Shown one piece after another: positions 50,952 to 61,503 of a stretch of DNA of 64,000 nt. This stretch comes from JAFAXD01 sp963760435 (GTDB taxonomy: Bacteria > Pseudomonadota > Alphaproteobacteria > Rhizobiales > Xanthobacteraceae), in NCBI GenBank assembly GCA_963760435.1, contig CAVXDE010000022.1, positions 1 to 64,000 of the forward strand, written 5' to 3'. The first letter of the stretch is position 1; each line of letters begins with the position of its first letter. A program made the translations under genes and the position numbers. The notes beneath the pieces are model-generated. The model was not told the origin of the DNA, searched no databases, and saw nothing but the letters and a program-made list of their open reading frames with translations.

Positions 50952-52696
50952 GCAAGCCACTGGATCCGGTCACGCTCGAAGTGATCCGCAACGCGCTGCC
51001 GGCCATCGCCAACGAGATGGCGGCGGATCTCCAGCGCACCTCCTACAACATGATGATCTACGAGGTGCGCGACTACTGCACCGCGCTGCTCAACCCGAAG
51101 GGCGAGCTGATCTCGCAGAATGTCGGCGGCGTGTCGCACTTCGTGGCTGACCTTGGCGTCATCATCGTCGACGGGATGAAGCGCTACGGCGCCAAAGGCT
51201 TCAAACCCGGCGACGTGATCATCACCAATCACCAGGCGGTCGCCGGCCAGCATCTCAACAACATCGTCATCTACACGCCCTATTTCCATCAGGGCGAGCT
51301 CCTGATGTTCTCCATGGTGCGGGCGCACTGGATCGACGTCGGCGGCACTTCGACAGGCTTCGGCGCCGGCGCGACGGTCGCCGATCCGTGGCTCGAAGGC
51401 CTGCAACTCGATCAGCTCAAGATTTATCGCGAGGGCGAGCTTGATGACACGCTCTATCGCGTCATCAAGGACAACATCCGCTTTCCCGAATCTTCGCTCG
51501 GCGACTTGAAATCGCAGATGGCGGCCTGCCGCCTGGCGGCGCGCCGGGTGGATGAGCTGTTCAACAAATACGGCCGCGACACCATCCTGCAGGCGATCGA
51601 TATCATCTTCGATGAGACCGAGCGCAAGTGCCGCAACGTGGTCGAGAAACTTCCCGACGGCGTCTATGAGGCGGAAGCCGCCATGGACAATGACGGCGTC
51701 AAGCGCGACGAGCCGGTGCCGATCCACGCCAAGGTCACGATCGCCGGCAGCGACATGACGATCGACCTGTCGAAATGCTCGCCCGAGCGCAAGGCCGGCA
51801 TCAACTCGCGCACCTACGCCGGCGCACGCGTCGCCTACAAGGCGCTGACCGGCCCGCTCGAGCCCGTGAATGAAGGCTCGTTCCGCGCCCTCAAGGTCGT
51901 CATCCCGGAAGGCAACATCATGATGGCGCGCTTCCCGGCGCCGATGGCTGGATGGAGCACGATCGTGCCCACCGTGGTCGACACCATCGTGCGCGCGCTC
52001 GCACCGGCCATGCCGGACCGGGTACCGGCCGGGCATCACGGTCTGCTCGGCGGCACCGTCGTATTCTTCGGCGTGCACCCGAAGACCAACCGCCGGTTCG
52101 TGATTCAGAGCATCGAGGGCGGCGGTTGGGGCGGACGTCCCTATGAGGATGGCGAGCCCGCGTCGGTCTCGGTGTGCCAAGGCGACGTGCGCAACGGGCC
52201 GATCGAATCGATCGAGATGAAGTGCCCGGTGCTGATCGAGGAGCGGGCGCTGCGCTGCGATTCCGGTGGTGCCGGTAAATATCGCGGCGGCATCGGGCTC
52301 GACGTGCGGGTGCGCAACCTGGTCGAGGGCCAATGGAACTTCGAGCAGACGCGGCGCTCGATGTGTCCGCCCTGGGGGCTATGGGGCGGGCAAGCCGGCG
52401 ACTACAACGAATATCTGCTGCGCCAGCCGGGCGAAAATGATTTTGCCGTCGCCTACGGCAATCGCCGCACCGTGCCCGTCAATTCCGAAGCGATCGTGCG
52501 CACGGGCGGCGGCGGCGGTTGGGGCGACCCGCTTGAGCGCGATGCGCAGGCCGTGCATGCCGATGTGATCGCGGAGCTTGTCTCGCGCGAGGCCGCGCGC
52601 GACGAGTACGGCGTGGTGATCCACCCTGATCTCTCGCTCGATGCGCCGGCGACCGCGCGTCTGCGCGATGAGATGCGGGGCGGCCGGCCGTCTTAG
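50948..52696 (+). CDS. hyuB: Hydantoinase B/oxoprolinase family protein HyuB
   Basis: 582 residues, the usual HyuB length, beginning KPLDPVTLEVIRNALPAIANEM. Family blocks ISQNVGGVSHFVADLG, DVIITNHQAVAGQHLNN and PYFHQGELLMFSMVRAHW in the first third, and the late GGGGGWGDPLERD. Forms a heteromeric enzyme with HyuA; known members hydrolyse N-methylhydantoin, 5-oxoproline or related cyclic amides with ATP, or carboxylate acetone. No hydantoin racemase or carbamoylase typical of a hydantoin pathway is adjacent. Overlaps hyuA by four bases and is followed after 13 bases by an MmgE/PrpD gene. Confidence 0.92.
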   Translation: MSKPLDPVTLEVIRNALPAIANEMAADLQRTSYNMMIYEVRDYCTALLNPKGELISQNVGGVSHFVADLGVIIVDGMKRYGAKGFKPGDVIITNHQAVAGQHLNNIVIYTPYFHQGELLMFSMVRAHWIDVGGTSTGFGAGATVADPWLEGLQLDQLKIYREGELDDTLYRVIKDNIRFPESSLGDLKSQMAACRLAARRVDELFNKYGRDTILQAIDIIFDETERKCRNVVEKLPDGVYEAEAAMDNDGVKRDEPVPIHAKVTIAGSDMTIDLSKCSPERKAGINSRTYAGARVAYKALTGPLEPVNEGSFRALKVVIPEGNIMMARFPAPMAGWSTIVPTVVDTIVRALAPAMPDRVPAGHHGLLGGTVVFFGVHPKTNRRFVIQSIEGGGWGGRPYEDGEPASVSVCQGDVRNGPIESIEMKCPVLIEERALRCDSGGAGKYRGGIGLDVRVRNLVEGQWNFEQTRRSMCPPWGLWGGQAGDYNEYLLRQPGENDFAVAYGNRRTVPVNSEAIVRTGGGGGWGDPLERDAQAVHADVIAELVSREAARDEYGVVIHPDLSLDAPATARLRDEMRGGRPS

Positions 52697-52709
52697 GCAC
52701 GCTCCCTCC

Positions 52710-54032
52710 ATGGCTTCGCTCGAGACTCTGGGCGCCTACGTGGCGCGGGATATTCGCAACCAGGTCTCTGATGATCTGCGTGCCCTGCTCGCGCTGCATC
52801 TCACCGACACGGCGACGGCCTGGATCGCGACCCGTGCGACGCGCGAGGCGCAGGTGCTGCGCAAGTTTCAAGCCGAGACGAAGCAGGGCGAAGCGGATGT
52901 TGGATTAGATATCCTGATCAACTGCGCGCTCACGCGCTTGAGCGAGGTCGACGATATCCATCTCGCCTCCATGATCACGCCGGGCTCGATCGTCATTCCG
53001 GGCGCGCTCGCCATCGCGGCACAATTGCCGCCTGATCCGGTGGCGTTGAGCGAAGCCATTGTTGCTGGTTATGAGGCGATGATCCGCCTGGGACTCGCGG
53101 TCGATGGCCCGGGCATACTCTATCGTGGCATCTGGCCGACTTACCTGGCGGCGCCGTTCGGGATGGCTGCGGTTGCGGCGCGTCTGTTTGATCTCTCCGC
53201 CGAGGAGGCTTCTCACGCACTGGCACTCGCCCTGACATTGGCGGCGCCGGGTGTCGGCCACCACAATGCGCCGACCGGGTCGCGCTGGTTCGCTGCCGGA
53301 AGTGCCGCCCGCAACGGTCTCGTCGCCGCGCAAGCCGCGCGTTCCGGAATTACCTCGGACCTCAATTTGCTGGAAGGCAGCTTCTTCAGCGCGGTGTTCA
53401 ACATTCTGCCCAAAGCGGATGCACTGATCGAAGGGCTCGGCGCGTCGCCAAAATTGGCTGAAGTCTCGTTCAAACCCTGGTGCGCCGCGCGGCAGACCAT
53501 GGCGGCAACGCAAGGGCTGCGCGAGATCATGGACGAGGGTGTCGCCGCGGCCGACATCACGGCCATTGACGTTGCGGTTCCGCCGCCGTTTCTGAAAATG
53601 GTGGATCACGGCATTGTCGGTGGGCGCACCGCTCGGCTCACAAGTCAACCCTATCAGATCGCGGTTGCGGCGATCGCCCCCGAGCTCGCATTTGACCTCG
53701 GGCAATCAGGCGACGTTCCCGTCGACGTCGTCAGATTCATGAACAAAGTGACGGTCCGTGCAGACGAGAGCATGCTGCACGGCTTCCCGGGTCAATGGCC
53801 GGCGCGGATTTACGTGCGCACGGGCACCGGTGACTATGATCGCCTGGTGCACGCTGTTCCAGGTGATCCGCGGCTATCCTTCGATCTTGGTGATGTGATC
53901 GCCAAGTCGCGCCGCCTGATCGGCGTCTCGGCGGACGGCGTTGCTGATCGTTGCGATACGGTGCTTGCGGGCCGCGCCACGGCGGCCGAGCTGCTCGCGT
54001 TTGTTGATGAGACGTGCGCGCGCAAGCCGTAA
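52710..54032 (+). CDS. MmgE/PrpD family protein
   Basis: 440 residues with the MmgE/PrpD (2-methylcitrate dehydratase-like) fold: long N-terminal helical part (LALHLTDTATAWIATRA) and GSIVIPGALAIAAQ, SSAEEASHALALALTL-like and KPWCAARQTMAATQGLRE blocks. The ATG at 52710 is preferred; the upstream frame overlaps hyuB. Members include methylcitrate and cis-aconitate-type lyases as well as undefined hydro-lyases. Same strand and close spacing to hyuB suggest a shared transcript and a shared pathway. Confidence 0.85.
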   Translation: MASLETLGAYVARDIRNQVSDDLRALLALHLTDTATAWIATRATREAQVLRKFQAETKQGEADVGLDILINCALTRLSEVDDIHLASMITPGSIVIPGALAIAAQLPPDPVALSEAIVAGYEAMIRLGLAVDGPGILYRGIWPTYLAAPFGMAAVAARLFDLSAEEASHALALALTLAAPGVGHHNAPTGSRWFAAGSAARNGLVAAQAARSGITSDLNLLEGSFFSAVFNILPKADALIEGLGASPKLAEVSFKPWCAARQTMAATQGLREIMDEGVAAADITAIDVAVPPPFLKMVDHGIVGGRTARLTSQPYQIAVAAIAPELAFDLGQSGDVPVDVVRFMNKVTVRADESMLHGFPGQWPARIYVRTGTGDYDRLVHAVPGDPRLSFDLGDVIAKSRRLIGVSADGVADRCDTVLAGRATAAELLAFVDETCARKP

Positions 54033-54148
54033 TTTGTTGATCCGGTAACCGGTTCCCTCGTGTCTTGTGAACCTGATCACTGGGCATCGGCACGGAATGA
54101 TGTAGCATCTGCCTTGCGATTGCTGCGCTTCCAGCAAGGGAGATGCAC

Positions 54149-54643
54149 ATGGCCAATCCGGGACAGCCTACCATTGCTCCAGGCGCGAACGGCGAGCCTG
54201 TCCGCCGGCTGCAGCGGGCGCTGCGCCGCCAGCCCGATCTCGATATTGTTGTTGACGGCGTCTTTGGTCCCAAGACCGAAGCCGCCGTGAAGGACTTTCA
54301 GCAAGGCGCGGGTCTTACCGTCGACGGGATCGTCGGTCCGCAGACCTGGGCGAAGCTGCCGGACGGCGGGCCGATGCCGACCTTGCAGGAGGGCGCGACC
54401 GGAGACGTGGTGAAGCATCTCCAGCAAGTGCTCGCGAACGGCGCTCCGGGCGAGTGGACCACGGGTCCGGGCGCGATCGACGGCAAGTTCGGCCCGCTAA
54501 CGAAAGCCTCGGTCAAGTCGTTTCAGACCTTCGGCGGCGTGCCGACCGACGGTGTGGTCGACGACGATACCTGGTCCGTCTCATTGCACGCGGCGAGCGC
54601 CACGCTTGAGAGCGCGGTCGGCCTTCAGTTTGTTGTTGGTTGA
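54149..54643 (+). CDS. Peptidoglycan-binding domain protein
   Basis: 164 residues from the ATG at 54149 (AAGGGAG six bases upstream; an ATG two codons earlier is possible). Two PG_binding_1 repeats: GEPVRRLQRALRRQ... DGVFGPKTEAAVKDFQQ and GDVVKHLQQVLAN... DGKFGPLTKASVKSFQ. No signal peptide is evident, so export by another route or a cytoplasmic/host-facing role is open. C-terminal tail has no clear domain. Convergent with the GlsB-type gene. Confidence 0.88.
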   Translation: MANPGQPTIAPGANGEPVRRLQRALRRQPDLDIVVDGVFGPKTEAAVKDFQQGAGLTVDGIVGPQTWAKLPDGGPMPTLQEGATGDVVKHLQQVLANGAPGEWTTGPGAIDGKFGPLTKASVKSFQTFGGVPTDGVVDDDTWSVSLHAASATLESAVGLQFVVG

Positions 54644-54699
54644 CGACCAGGCTTGCGCTCGTGGGTCGGCATCGCGCTCGCGCTGCCTACCCTACGCAC

Positions 54700-54981
54700 T
54701 TAACTCCTATTGCCGGGGTCGCCGATCACGTGCGCGACGACCAGGCGGTGCCAGATGAACAGCACCACCACCGCGCCGATGATCGCGGCAATGAAGCCTG
54801 CGCCTTGGTCTGGGCGATACCAGCCGATCGCCTGGCCGATGAACGTCGCCAGGAACGCTCCGACGATACCGAGCACCGCGGTGAGAATGAAGCCTTGCGG
54901 ATTGTTGGGGCCTGGCGAGAGCCAGCGGGCGACGAGCCCGGCAACAAATCCGACGATGATGATCCAGATAATGCCGCCCAT
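54700..54981 (-). CDS. GlsB/YeaQ/YmgE family stress-response membrane protein
   Basis: 93 residues with three hydrophobic helices (GGIIWIIIVGFVAGLVARWL, ILTAVLGIVGAFLATFIGQAIG, GFIAAIIGAVVVLFIWHRL) and the family's Gly-rich pattern with GPNNPQGF between helices. Members are small envelope stress proteins (transglycosylase-associated) of unclear function. Separated by 13 bases from the YidB-type gene on the same strand, perhaps co-transcribed. Confidence 0.88.
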   Translation of the reverse strand: MGGIIWIIIVGFVAGLVARWLSPGPNNPQGFILTAVLGIVGAFLATFIGQAIGWYRPDQGAGFIAAIIGAVVVLFIWHRLVVAHVIGDPGNRS

Positions 54982-54994
54982 GGTGTTGCTCCAA

Positions 54995-55561
54995 TTAGAC
55001 CAGACGTGAGGCTTCGGCTTCCGTCGGCACGCGTCCTTCCGGGGTGAGCTGATCGACGAGCTCGGGCAACTGATCGCTCAATCCGTCCAGCAGCGCGACC
55101 TTGGACAGGCCAGCTTGCTGCGCGAGCGTGTTCACCTGCTCGGCGCCGAGCGCCTTCTCGAGGTCTTGCGGTGAAATCGCTTTGTTTGGTCCGGTGCCAA
55201 CCCACGACTTCGCCACGTCGCCGTGGCCGCTCTGCTCGAGTTGTTTGAGGATGTCGCTGAGCCCGCCGCTGAGCACGCTGCCTGCCGCGGCGCCGCCGAG
55301 CAGTCCGCCCAGTCCGTTTTTGAGCACGTCGGCGAGACCGCCGCCGGCCGGCGTTGTCGGTGTGGCGGTCGGACGATCGCCCGCCGGCACGGTCTGCTGG
55401 CTCGGCTGCCCGCCGGTAAAATGTTTGATCGCCTTGAAGGCGAGCAAACCGAGCAGGGCCATTGTCAGCGGCGACATGCCGCCGCTGCTGGTACCACCCG
55501 TGTTATGGCGCGCGCCGCGCGGTCCATTCTGCATTCCGTTGAGAACATCCATGAGACCCAT
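54995..55561 (-). CDS. YidB family protein (DUF937-like)
   Basis: 188 residues from the ATG at 55561. A low-complexity N-terminal half rich in Gly, Thr and Pro (MSPLTMALLGLLAFKAIKHF inside it could be a hydrophobic segment) precedes the YidB domain: SGGLSDILKQLEQSGHGD, AKSWVGTGPNKAISPQDLEKAL, a pattern typical of this family. Function unknown. Upstream of the GlsB-type gene and 44 bases from the lhr stop. Confidence 0.85.
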   Translation of the reverse strand: MGLMDVLNGMQNGPRGARHNTGGTSSGGMSPLTMALLGLLAFKAIKHFTGGQPSQQTVPAGDRPTATPTTPAGGGLADVLKNGLGGLLGGAAAGSVLSGGLSDILKQLEQSGHGDVAKSWVGTGPNKAISPQDLEKALGAEQVNTLAQQAGLSKVALLDGLSDQLPELVDQLTPEGRVPTEAEASRLV

Positions 55562-55605
55562 GTTCAACTCCTGGGTTGCCGGAAAGCTCAGCCTGAGCAC
55601 GCAAA

Positions 55606-58600
55606 CTATTGCTGACGTGTGACAGTGGCAAGGCTGCCGTCTTGGTCGTCGGTGCGCGATGCGGGCGCAAAGCGAGCGCGCAACAAGGCCTTGTTCGCCT
55701 CCCATTCGGCGGCCGGATCGAGCTCTTCCAGGAAGCGGACCTCACCGCCGCTCAGCATCGCGATCGGCACGCCATCGCGATAGAGCAAACGATTTCCGGT
55801 CAGGGCGGGCAGGCGCGGACCCGGTGTCAGGATGCCGACCAGGTTGAGTGGGTCGGCGCCCGAGATCGACACGAGGGTATCGGTATCCTTGCGCCGGCGC
55901 GTTTCGCGCAGCGCGCCCACGGCCTCGGGCAACGCGAACTGCTCGCCCGAGAAGCCGGCGACAAAGCGACCGCCGCGGATTTCGCCGCGGCCTTCGAGCC
56001 GTCGGTAGGCGCGCAGCAGGTCGCGCCATGGCGGCAGCCAGGGTGCCTCACGCTCAAGCAGCCGCCAGAACACAACGCCGTAGCGGCCGAGCAGCGTGCG
56101 AGCGACGTGCTCGACCGCGGCGTCGCTGGTGTTCGTGCGCGCGGCCGCGCGGGCACCCGCGCCGAGCGCCCAGCGGCCCGCATCCTCCATGCCGAAGCTC
56201 ACGGTGCGCCGCCGCCGACGGGCAAAGGCAACCGGCCTTCGCTCTGACGAAGGCACCAGCAATGCGCGCAGACCGGCGAAGCTGTCGGAGCTGGCGAGCC
56301 CCAAGGCGACGAGTTCGGCCAAGGCTTCCTCGACCTGCGTGCGCAGGAGTCCGGCGCCCGACACGATCTCGTCGAAAAACGATGCGCCGTTCTGGCGAAT
56401 GAAATCGAGAACCTGCTGGGCGCGCGGTCCGGGCGCTGCGCCCTCTGCGGTTCCGGACAGCGCGACCCAAAGGGCGGCGTTCCGGCGGACCAGCAGTGTG
56501 ATCGGCGTCGTGCGGACCGGCGCAGCCCTGCCCTCGCCCGCAGCCTTGTTGCGCTGGCGCAATCGCGCCCAAGTGGCGCGCCCGGCGAGGCAAAGGTCAT
56601 CGAGCCACGCCGGCTCATAGCCGGCGAGCCGCAGCGGCAGGATTTCGGTTTCCCAGGCGATAGCCGGCGCTTCGAAGCCCTCGAGCTGCGCGACGATGTT
56701 GTCGAGCGCGTCCGCGCCTTCCATGCGGGCGTCCGGCGTGGCGCGCTGCCAACCACACAGGAAACGGAGGTAATCACGGGCCGCGACCGGCTCGATCTCG
56801 GCGCGCAGCCGCTTCACGGTGTACTGATGAATACGGGCGAGCAGGCGCCGCTCGCACCATTCCTCGCTCTGCGCGGACGGCGTGAACCGGCCCCGCATGG
56901 CAAAGCCTTCGACCTCGAGCGCCGTCAGCGGACCCGCAAGTTGCGCGGACTCGATGCCGAGGCAGGCCGCAAGCGCATCCTGCGCAACCGGTCCTGATCC
57001 TTCCAATCGGCCGCGCACGATCTCGGTCAGCGCTTCGTCCGGTGCCCAGTTCTTGGCCGCATAAGCCGCAGGAGCGGTGATTGCGGGAGCGAGCGCCGCA
57101 TTCGGCCACAGCGCCAGGAACTGCGGCAGGCGCTCGGCCGTGACCCAAACGGAGGTGCCAGCGGTTGTCAGTTGCGTCACGCGGCGGGCCTGCGCCAACT
57201 CGGCAAGCCATGCGGCCCAGTCCGTGTGTACGGCGACTTCGTCCGCAGTGACGAAGCCGAGCCATACCAAGGCGTCGTGCAATTCGTCGGCGTTGGCCGG
57301 GTCGGGCCAGGCGTCCTCGCGCACCCGGGCGATGGCGTCAGCGTCGAGCCGGCCGAGATCAGCGGCGGACTCAGGTGACAGCCAGCGCCGGCCCATGACG
57401 GCCTGGGTGCGGCGTTCTTCAAGCGGCGCATCATCGAGAAAGGCGTAGGGCCGCGCGGACAGCACCTCGAGCGCGAGCGGCGACGGCTCGGTGAGATCGC
57501 GGGCGACGACGCGAATGTCGCCGCTCTCGATGCGCTGCAGAATGCCGGTGAGGCCGGCGAGATCCATCGCCTCGGTCAAGCAGTCATGAATTGTTTGATT
57601 GACCAGCGGGTGATCGGGGATCTCACGCTCACCGACCAGATTTTCGGCGCAGGCGATCTGATCGGGAAACACCGTGCCGATCAGGTCCTCGGCGCCCATG
57701 CGGGCGAACTGCGGCGGCACTTTCTTGCCGCCCTGGAACCGCGGCAACGCGAGCGACACGCCGGCGACCCAGCGCCAGCGGGTGATGAACATCGGCGCGT
57801 CCAGCATCGCCTGGATCAACAACTCGCGGATCGTCGCCGAATTGAGATAGCGCGCAACCTCGGCAAGCTCGAACGCGTGCGCGGTGGTCAGCGAGAGGAC
57901 GATGTTGTCCTCGGTTGCGGCCGCCTGCAGCTCGAAATTGAACTTGCGGCAGAACCGCTTGCGCAGCGCCAGACCCCAGGCGCGGTTGATGCGGCTGCCG
58001 TAGGGCGAATGCACGACCAGCTGCATGCCGCCGGCTTCGTCAAAGAAGCGCTCCAACACGATCGTATCGTGGGTCGGCAACGTGCTGAGCGCGCCGTAAC
58101 CGGCGGCGAGATATTCGATCAGTTGCCGCGCGACCGGCTCGGCGATGCCGACGTGCTCGATCAGATCAGCGAGCGCGCCCTGCCCGCTCGCATCGTCGGC
58201 CAAGTGCTTGGCGGTGTCTGCGCGCAACCGTGACACCGAGACGGACAGTTCATCGCTGCGCCCGGGCGCTTCGCCGAGCCAGAACGGAATGGTTGGTGCG
58301 AGCCCGTGCGCGTCCTCGACCCGCACGACGCCGCGCTCGACCCGCAGGATGCGGTAGCTGCGATTGCCGAGTTGGAAGATATCGCCGGCGAGACTCTCGA
58401 CCGCGAAGTCCTCGTTGACCGTGCCGACAGTGTGGTTCTCGGGTTCAAGCAGGACCGAGTAGTCGGCGTTGTCCGGAATGGTGCCGCCGGCGGTGAGTGC
58501 GGTGAGCCGTGCGCCGCGCCGGCCGCGCAGCATGTTGATTGACAGCGTCGTAGTGGATCAGGGAGCCGCGGCGTCCGCGCCGGGTGGAAAAGCCCTCGGC

Positions 58601-59968
58601 CAGCATGCGCACGATCGCCGCAAACGCTTCGCGCGGGAGCGTTCGGAACGGCCAAGCGCGGCGAAAGCGCGTGTAGAGCGCATCCTCGTCCCAATCCTGC
58701 GCGGCGGCTTCGGCAACGATCTGTTGCGCCAACACGTCGAGCGGCGCTTGCGGAACAATCAGCGTGTCGAGCTCGCCACGGCGCACGCTGTCGAGCAACG
58801 CCGTGCACTCCACAAGGTCGTCGCGCGAGAGCGGAAATAGCCGTCCCTTGGGTGTGCCGTCGACCGCATGCCCAGAACGTCCGACCCGCTGCAGGAACGT
58901 TGAGATCGCGCGCGGCGAGCCGATCTGGCAGACGAGATCGACGTCGCCGATGTCGATGCCGAGCTCCAGCGACGCGGTCGCGACCAGCGCTTTCAGCTCG
59001 CCGCGCTTGAGGCGCTGCTCGGCGTCGAGCCGCTTTTCCTTGGCGAGGCTGCCGTGATGCGCGGTCACGGCCTCCTCGCCCAACAAGTCGGAGAGCGCGC
59101 GCGTCACCCGTTCGGACAGCCGGCGGGTGTTGACGAAGATCAGCGTCGTGCGGTGCTCGGCAACCAATTCAGCCAAGCGTTTGTAGATCTCGCCCCAGGT
59201 GTCGAGCGACATCACCGCCTCGAGCGGCGCGCCGGGAATTTCGATGGCGAGATCGCGCTGGCGCTGATGGCCGGTATCGATGATCTGACATTTGCCGTGG
59301 CCGACGCCGACCAGGAAATGCGCGACGGTCTCGATCGGCTTGACGGTCGCTGAGAGGCCGATGCGGACCAGACGATCGCCGCACAGCGCCGACAGCCGCT
59401 CCAGCGACACGGCGAGGTGGGTGCCGCGCTTGTTGCCGGCGATGGCGTGGATCTCATCGACGATGACGCTGCGGGTGGTGGCCAGCATCTTGCGGCCGGA
59501 CTCGGAGCCGAGCAGCACGTAGAGCGACTCCGGCGTGGTGACGACGATGTGCGGCGGCTTGCGCCGCATGCGCTCGCGTTCCGGGGAGGGCGTGTCGCCG
59601 GTGCGGACGACCGTTCGGATCTCAACGTCGGGCAGGCCGCGCTCACGCAGGACTTCGCGAACCCCGGCAAGCGGCAGCTCGAGGTTCTTGTTGATGTCGT
59701 TGGACAAGGCCTTCAGCGGCGAGATGTAGACGACCTGCGTCTCGTCCGGCAGCGTGCCGGCGACGCCTTGGCGCACGAGATCGTCGATCGCCGCCATGAA
59801 CGCGGCCAGCGTCTTGCCCGAGCCGGTCGGCGCCGCGATCAGGACGTTGCGCCCGGCCTTGATCGCCGGCCAGGCTTCTGCCTGCGCTGCGGTCGGCGCC
59901 GCGAACGCGCCCTCGAACCAGGCGCTGACCGCTTCATGGAACAGCGGCTTTTTGACCTGTGTCAGCAT
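55606..59968 (-). CDS. lhr: Lhr family ATP-dependent helicase, one +1 frameshift
   Basis: Full-length Lhr-type superfamily 2 DNA/RNA helicase with long C-terminal part, about 1453 residues if read through. The N-terminal part from 59968 has Walker A IAAPTGSGKTLAAF, VVYISPLKALSND, DEIH box (VIVDEIHAIAG), LSATVKPIE and the second RecA fold (VATASLELGIDIGDVD; QRVGRSGHAVDGTPKGR). Near 58533 one extra base moves the homologous reading from SLIHYDAVN to MLRGRRGARL, which continues the winged-helix and Lhr core and a DUF-type C-terminal extension to 55606. Functions in DNA repair or RNA processing. Reading through gives a length close to E. coli Lhr, so the gene is probably intact in the cell. Confidence 0.88.
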
Positions 59969-60132
59969 CGGGTGAATACAAGCAGCCGATTGTGGCCGGG
60001 GATCGGATCTATCCAGAATATGGGTCGGAGCGGGACGCGTTCAACGCAAGCTCTCGCGATATCGACAGGATACCGGTAAACCCATGACATGACAGCGGGG
60101 CTTGCCCCCGCATTGAAATGAGGAGTTCGCAT

Positions 60133-60570
60133 ATGCCGCTTGGTCTCATTGCCTTTGCCGCGGCATGCGCCTTTGTGGGCATCGGGTTCTATATCAACAT
60201 CGCGGAGCAGCCGGCCCGGCTCGGCTTGGCGCCGAGCGCGATGATGAAAGAATGGACGCCGAGCAATCGGCGTGGGTTCATTCTGCTCACCGCGCTTGCG
60301 TTGCTCGCCGCGATTCTGGCGTTCGCTGACTACGCCCGCACCGGCGACACCCGCTGGACCATCGGCGGAGCCATCATCCTGGCCAGCGGACTTTACGCCT
60401 ATTACGTGATCGAGCCGGTGAACCTGTGGCTCTACACGTTCGAAGCCGATGCGTCGGATACGGTCGCGCGCGAGCTCATGCGCGACTGGGGCCTGGTCGA
60501 ATGGGGGCTGACGGTCATCGGCCTGTGGGCGTGTGGGATCTTCGCCTGGGCCATCCTGGTGCCGGCCTGA
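60133..60570 (+). CDS. DUF1772-like membrane protein
   Basis: 145 residues from the ATG at 60133 (GAGGAG 7 bases upstream; an in-frame ATG five codons earlier). Four hydrophobic helices (for example LIAFAAACAFVGIGFYINIA, FILLTALALLAAILAFADYA, EWGLTVIGLWACGIFAWAILV). The EQPARLGLAPS loop and RDWGLVEWG-type ending match DUF1772/anthrone-oxygenase-like membrane proteins. Function unknown. Its stop codon directly abuts that of the convergent epimerase gene. Confidence 0.75.
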   Translation: MPLGLIAFAAACAFVGIGFYINIAEQPARLGLAPSAMMKEWTPSNRRGFILLTALALLAAILAFADYARTGDTRWTIGGAIILASGLYAYYVIEPVNLWLYTFEADASDTVARELMRDWGLVEWGLTVIGLWACGIFAWAILVPA

Positions 60571-61503
60571 TCAGGTCGGGGTCGGTGCGTTCCGCATCAA
60601 TTTCTCGAGTCCCTGGGCGGTGGTCAGTTCCGGCTTCCAGCCGAGCCCGATGAGGGCGGCCGGATCGGCGACGAGGGAGCCGGTCGCGAAGCGCTGATCG
60701 CTGGTGCGTCCAAGCGCGTCGAGGCCCATGTCGAACAGCTTGGCCGGAACCGGAAACACGCCCGGCCGGCGCCCGAGCCCGCGCCGGAGCGCCGCAATCA
60801 TCTGCGCGAGTGTCAGCGGCTCGGGATCGGCGATGATCAGGGGCCGCCGCAAGATTTCGGGGCTCTGCACCAGAAACGCGACGGCCGAGGCCAGATTATC
60901 GACCGAAAGGAGCGAGCGCCGGGCGGTCAGTCCTCCGAGCGGGAGCGGGAATGGGGACCGCGCCAGGCTGACGAGCCGCGCCAGATTGCCGATCATCCCC
61001 GACCCGTAGACCGTGACCAGCCGCAGCGCGACCCAATCGAGGTCCAAGTCAGCCAGGCCGCGCTCCGCCGCGAGCTTGGAGCGCCCATAGGCGTCGGTCG
61101 GCTCGGGGGGCATGTCCTCGGTGAGGACCTGCGCGCAAGCCGGCCCGGATTGGGCCCGCACCGAGGACAGGAACACAAACCGCCGTACCCCGGCGCGGTG
61201 GGCCGCGCGGGCGAGGCTGATGGTCGCATCCGTGCCGAGCAGCCGGTGATCGTCCTCGGGCAAGCCCGACATGGCGTGGGATGGGCCCGCGGTGTGGATG
61301 ACTGCGTCCACGTCGGCCAAGGCGGCCGACATGTTTTGCGGGCGCATGAGGTCGCCGACGACCGCGCTTGCGCACTCAACCGGCAGGTGGCTTGGGCGGC
61401 GCAGCAAAACTCGCAGCCGAAAGCCGCGCCGGCCCAACTCGCGCAGCAAATGCTGCCCGATGAACCCGGTAGCCCCGGTCAGCGCGATCAACGGCTTGTT
61501 CAT
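60571..61503 (-). CDS. NAD-dependent epimerase/dehydratase family protein
   Basis: 310-residue extended SDR. Cofactor motif TGATGFIGQHLL at the N-terminus (residues 9-20) and the active-site Tyr of YGRSKLAAERGL (the YxxxK pair) are clear. VIHTAGPSHAM is typical of the UDP-glucose 4-epimerase-like or NDUFA9-like subgroup. Substrate not assigned; it could act on a nucleotide sugar or a hopanoid/terpenoid ketone. Begins at an ATG at 61503 and converges on the DUF1772 gene. Confidence 0.88.
   Translation of the reverse strand: MNKPLIALTGATGFIGQHLLRELGRRGFRLRVLLRRPSHLPVECASAVVGDLMRPQNMSAALADVDAVIHTAGPSHAMSGLPEDDHRLLGTDATISLARAAHRAGVRRFVFLSSVRAQSGPACAQVLTEDMPPEPTDAYGRSKLAAERGLADLDLDWVALRLVTVYGSGMIGNLARLVSLARSPFPLPLGGLTARRSLLSVDNLASAVAFLVQSPEILRRPLIIADPEPLTLAQMIAALRRGLGRRPGVFPVPAKLFDMGLDALGRTSDQRFATGSLVADPAALIGLGWKPELTTAQGLEKLMRNAPTPT

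Noticed and set aside
56096..56620. Open frames antisense to the C-terminal part of lhr
   Set aside because: The minus-strand Lhr frame is strongly supported, while these show only GC-driven Arg/Ser/Ala-rich composition.
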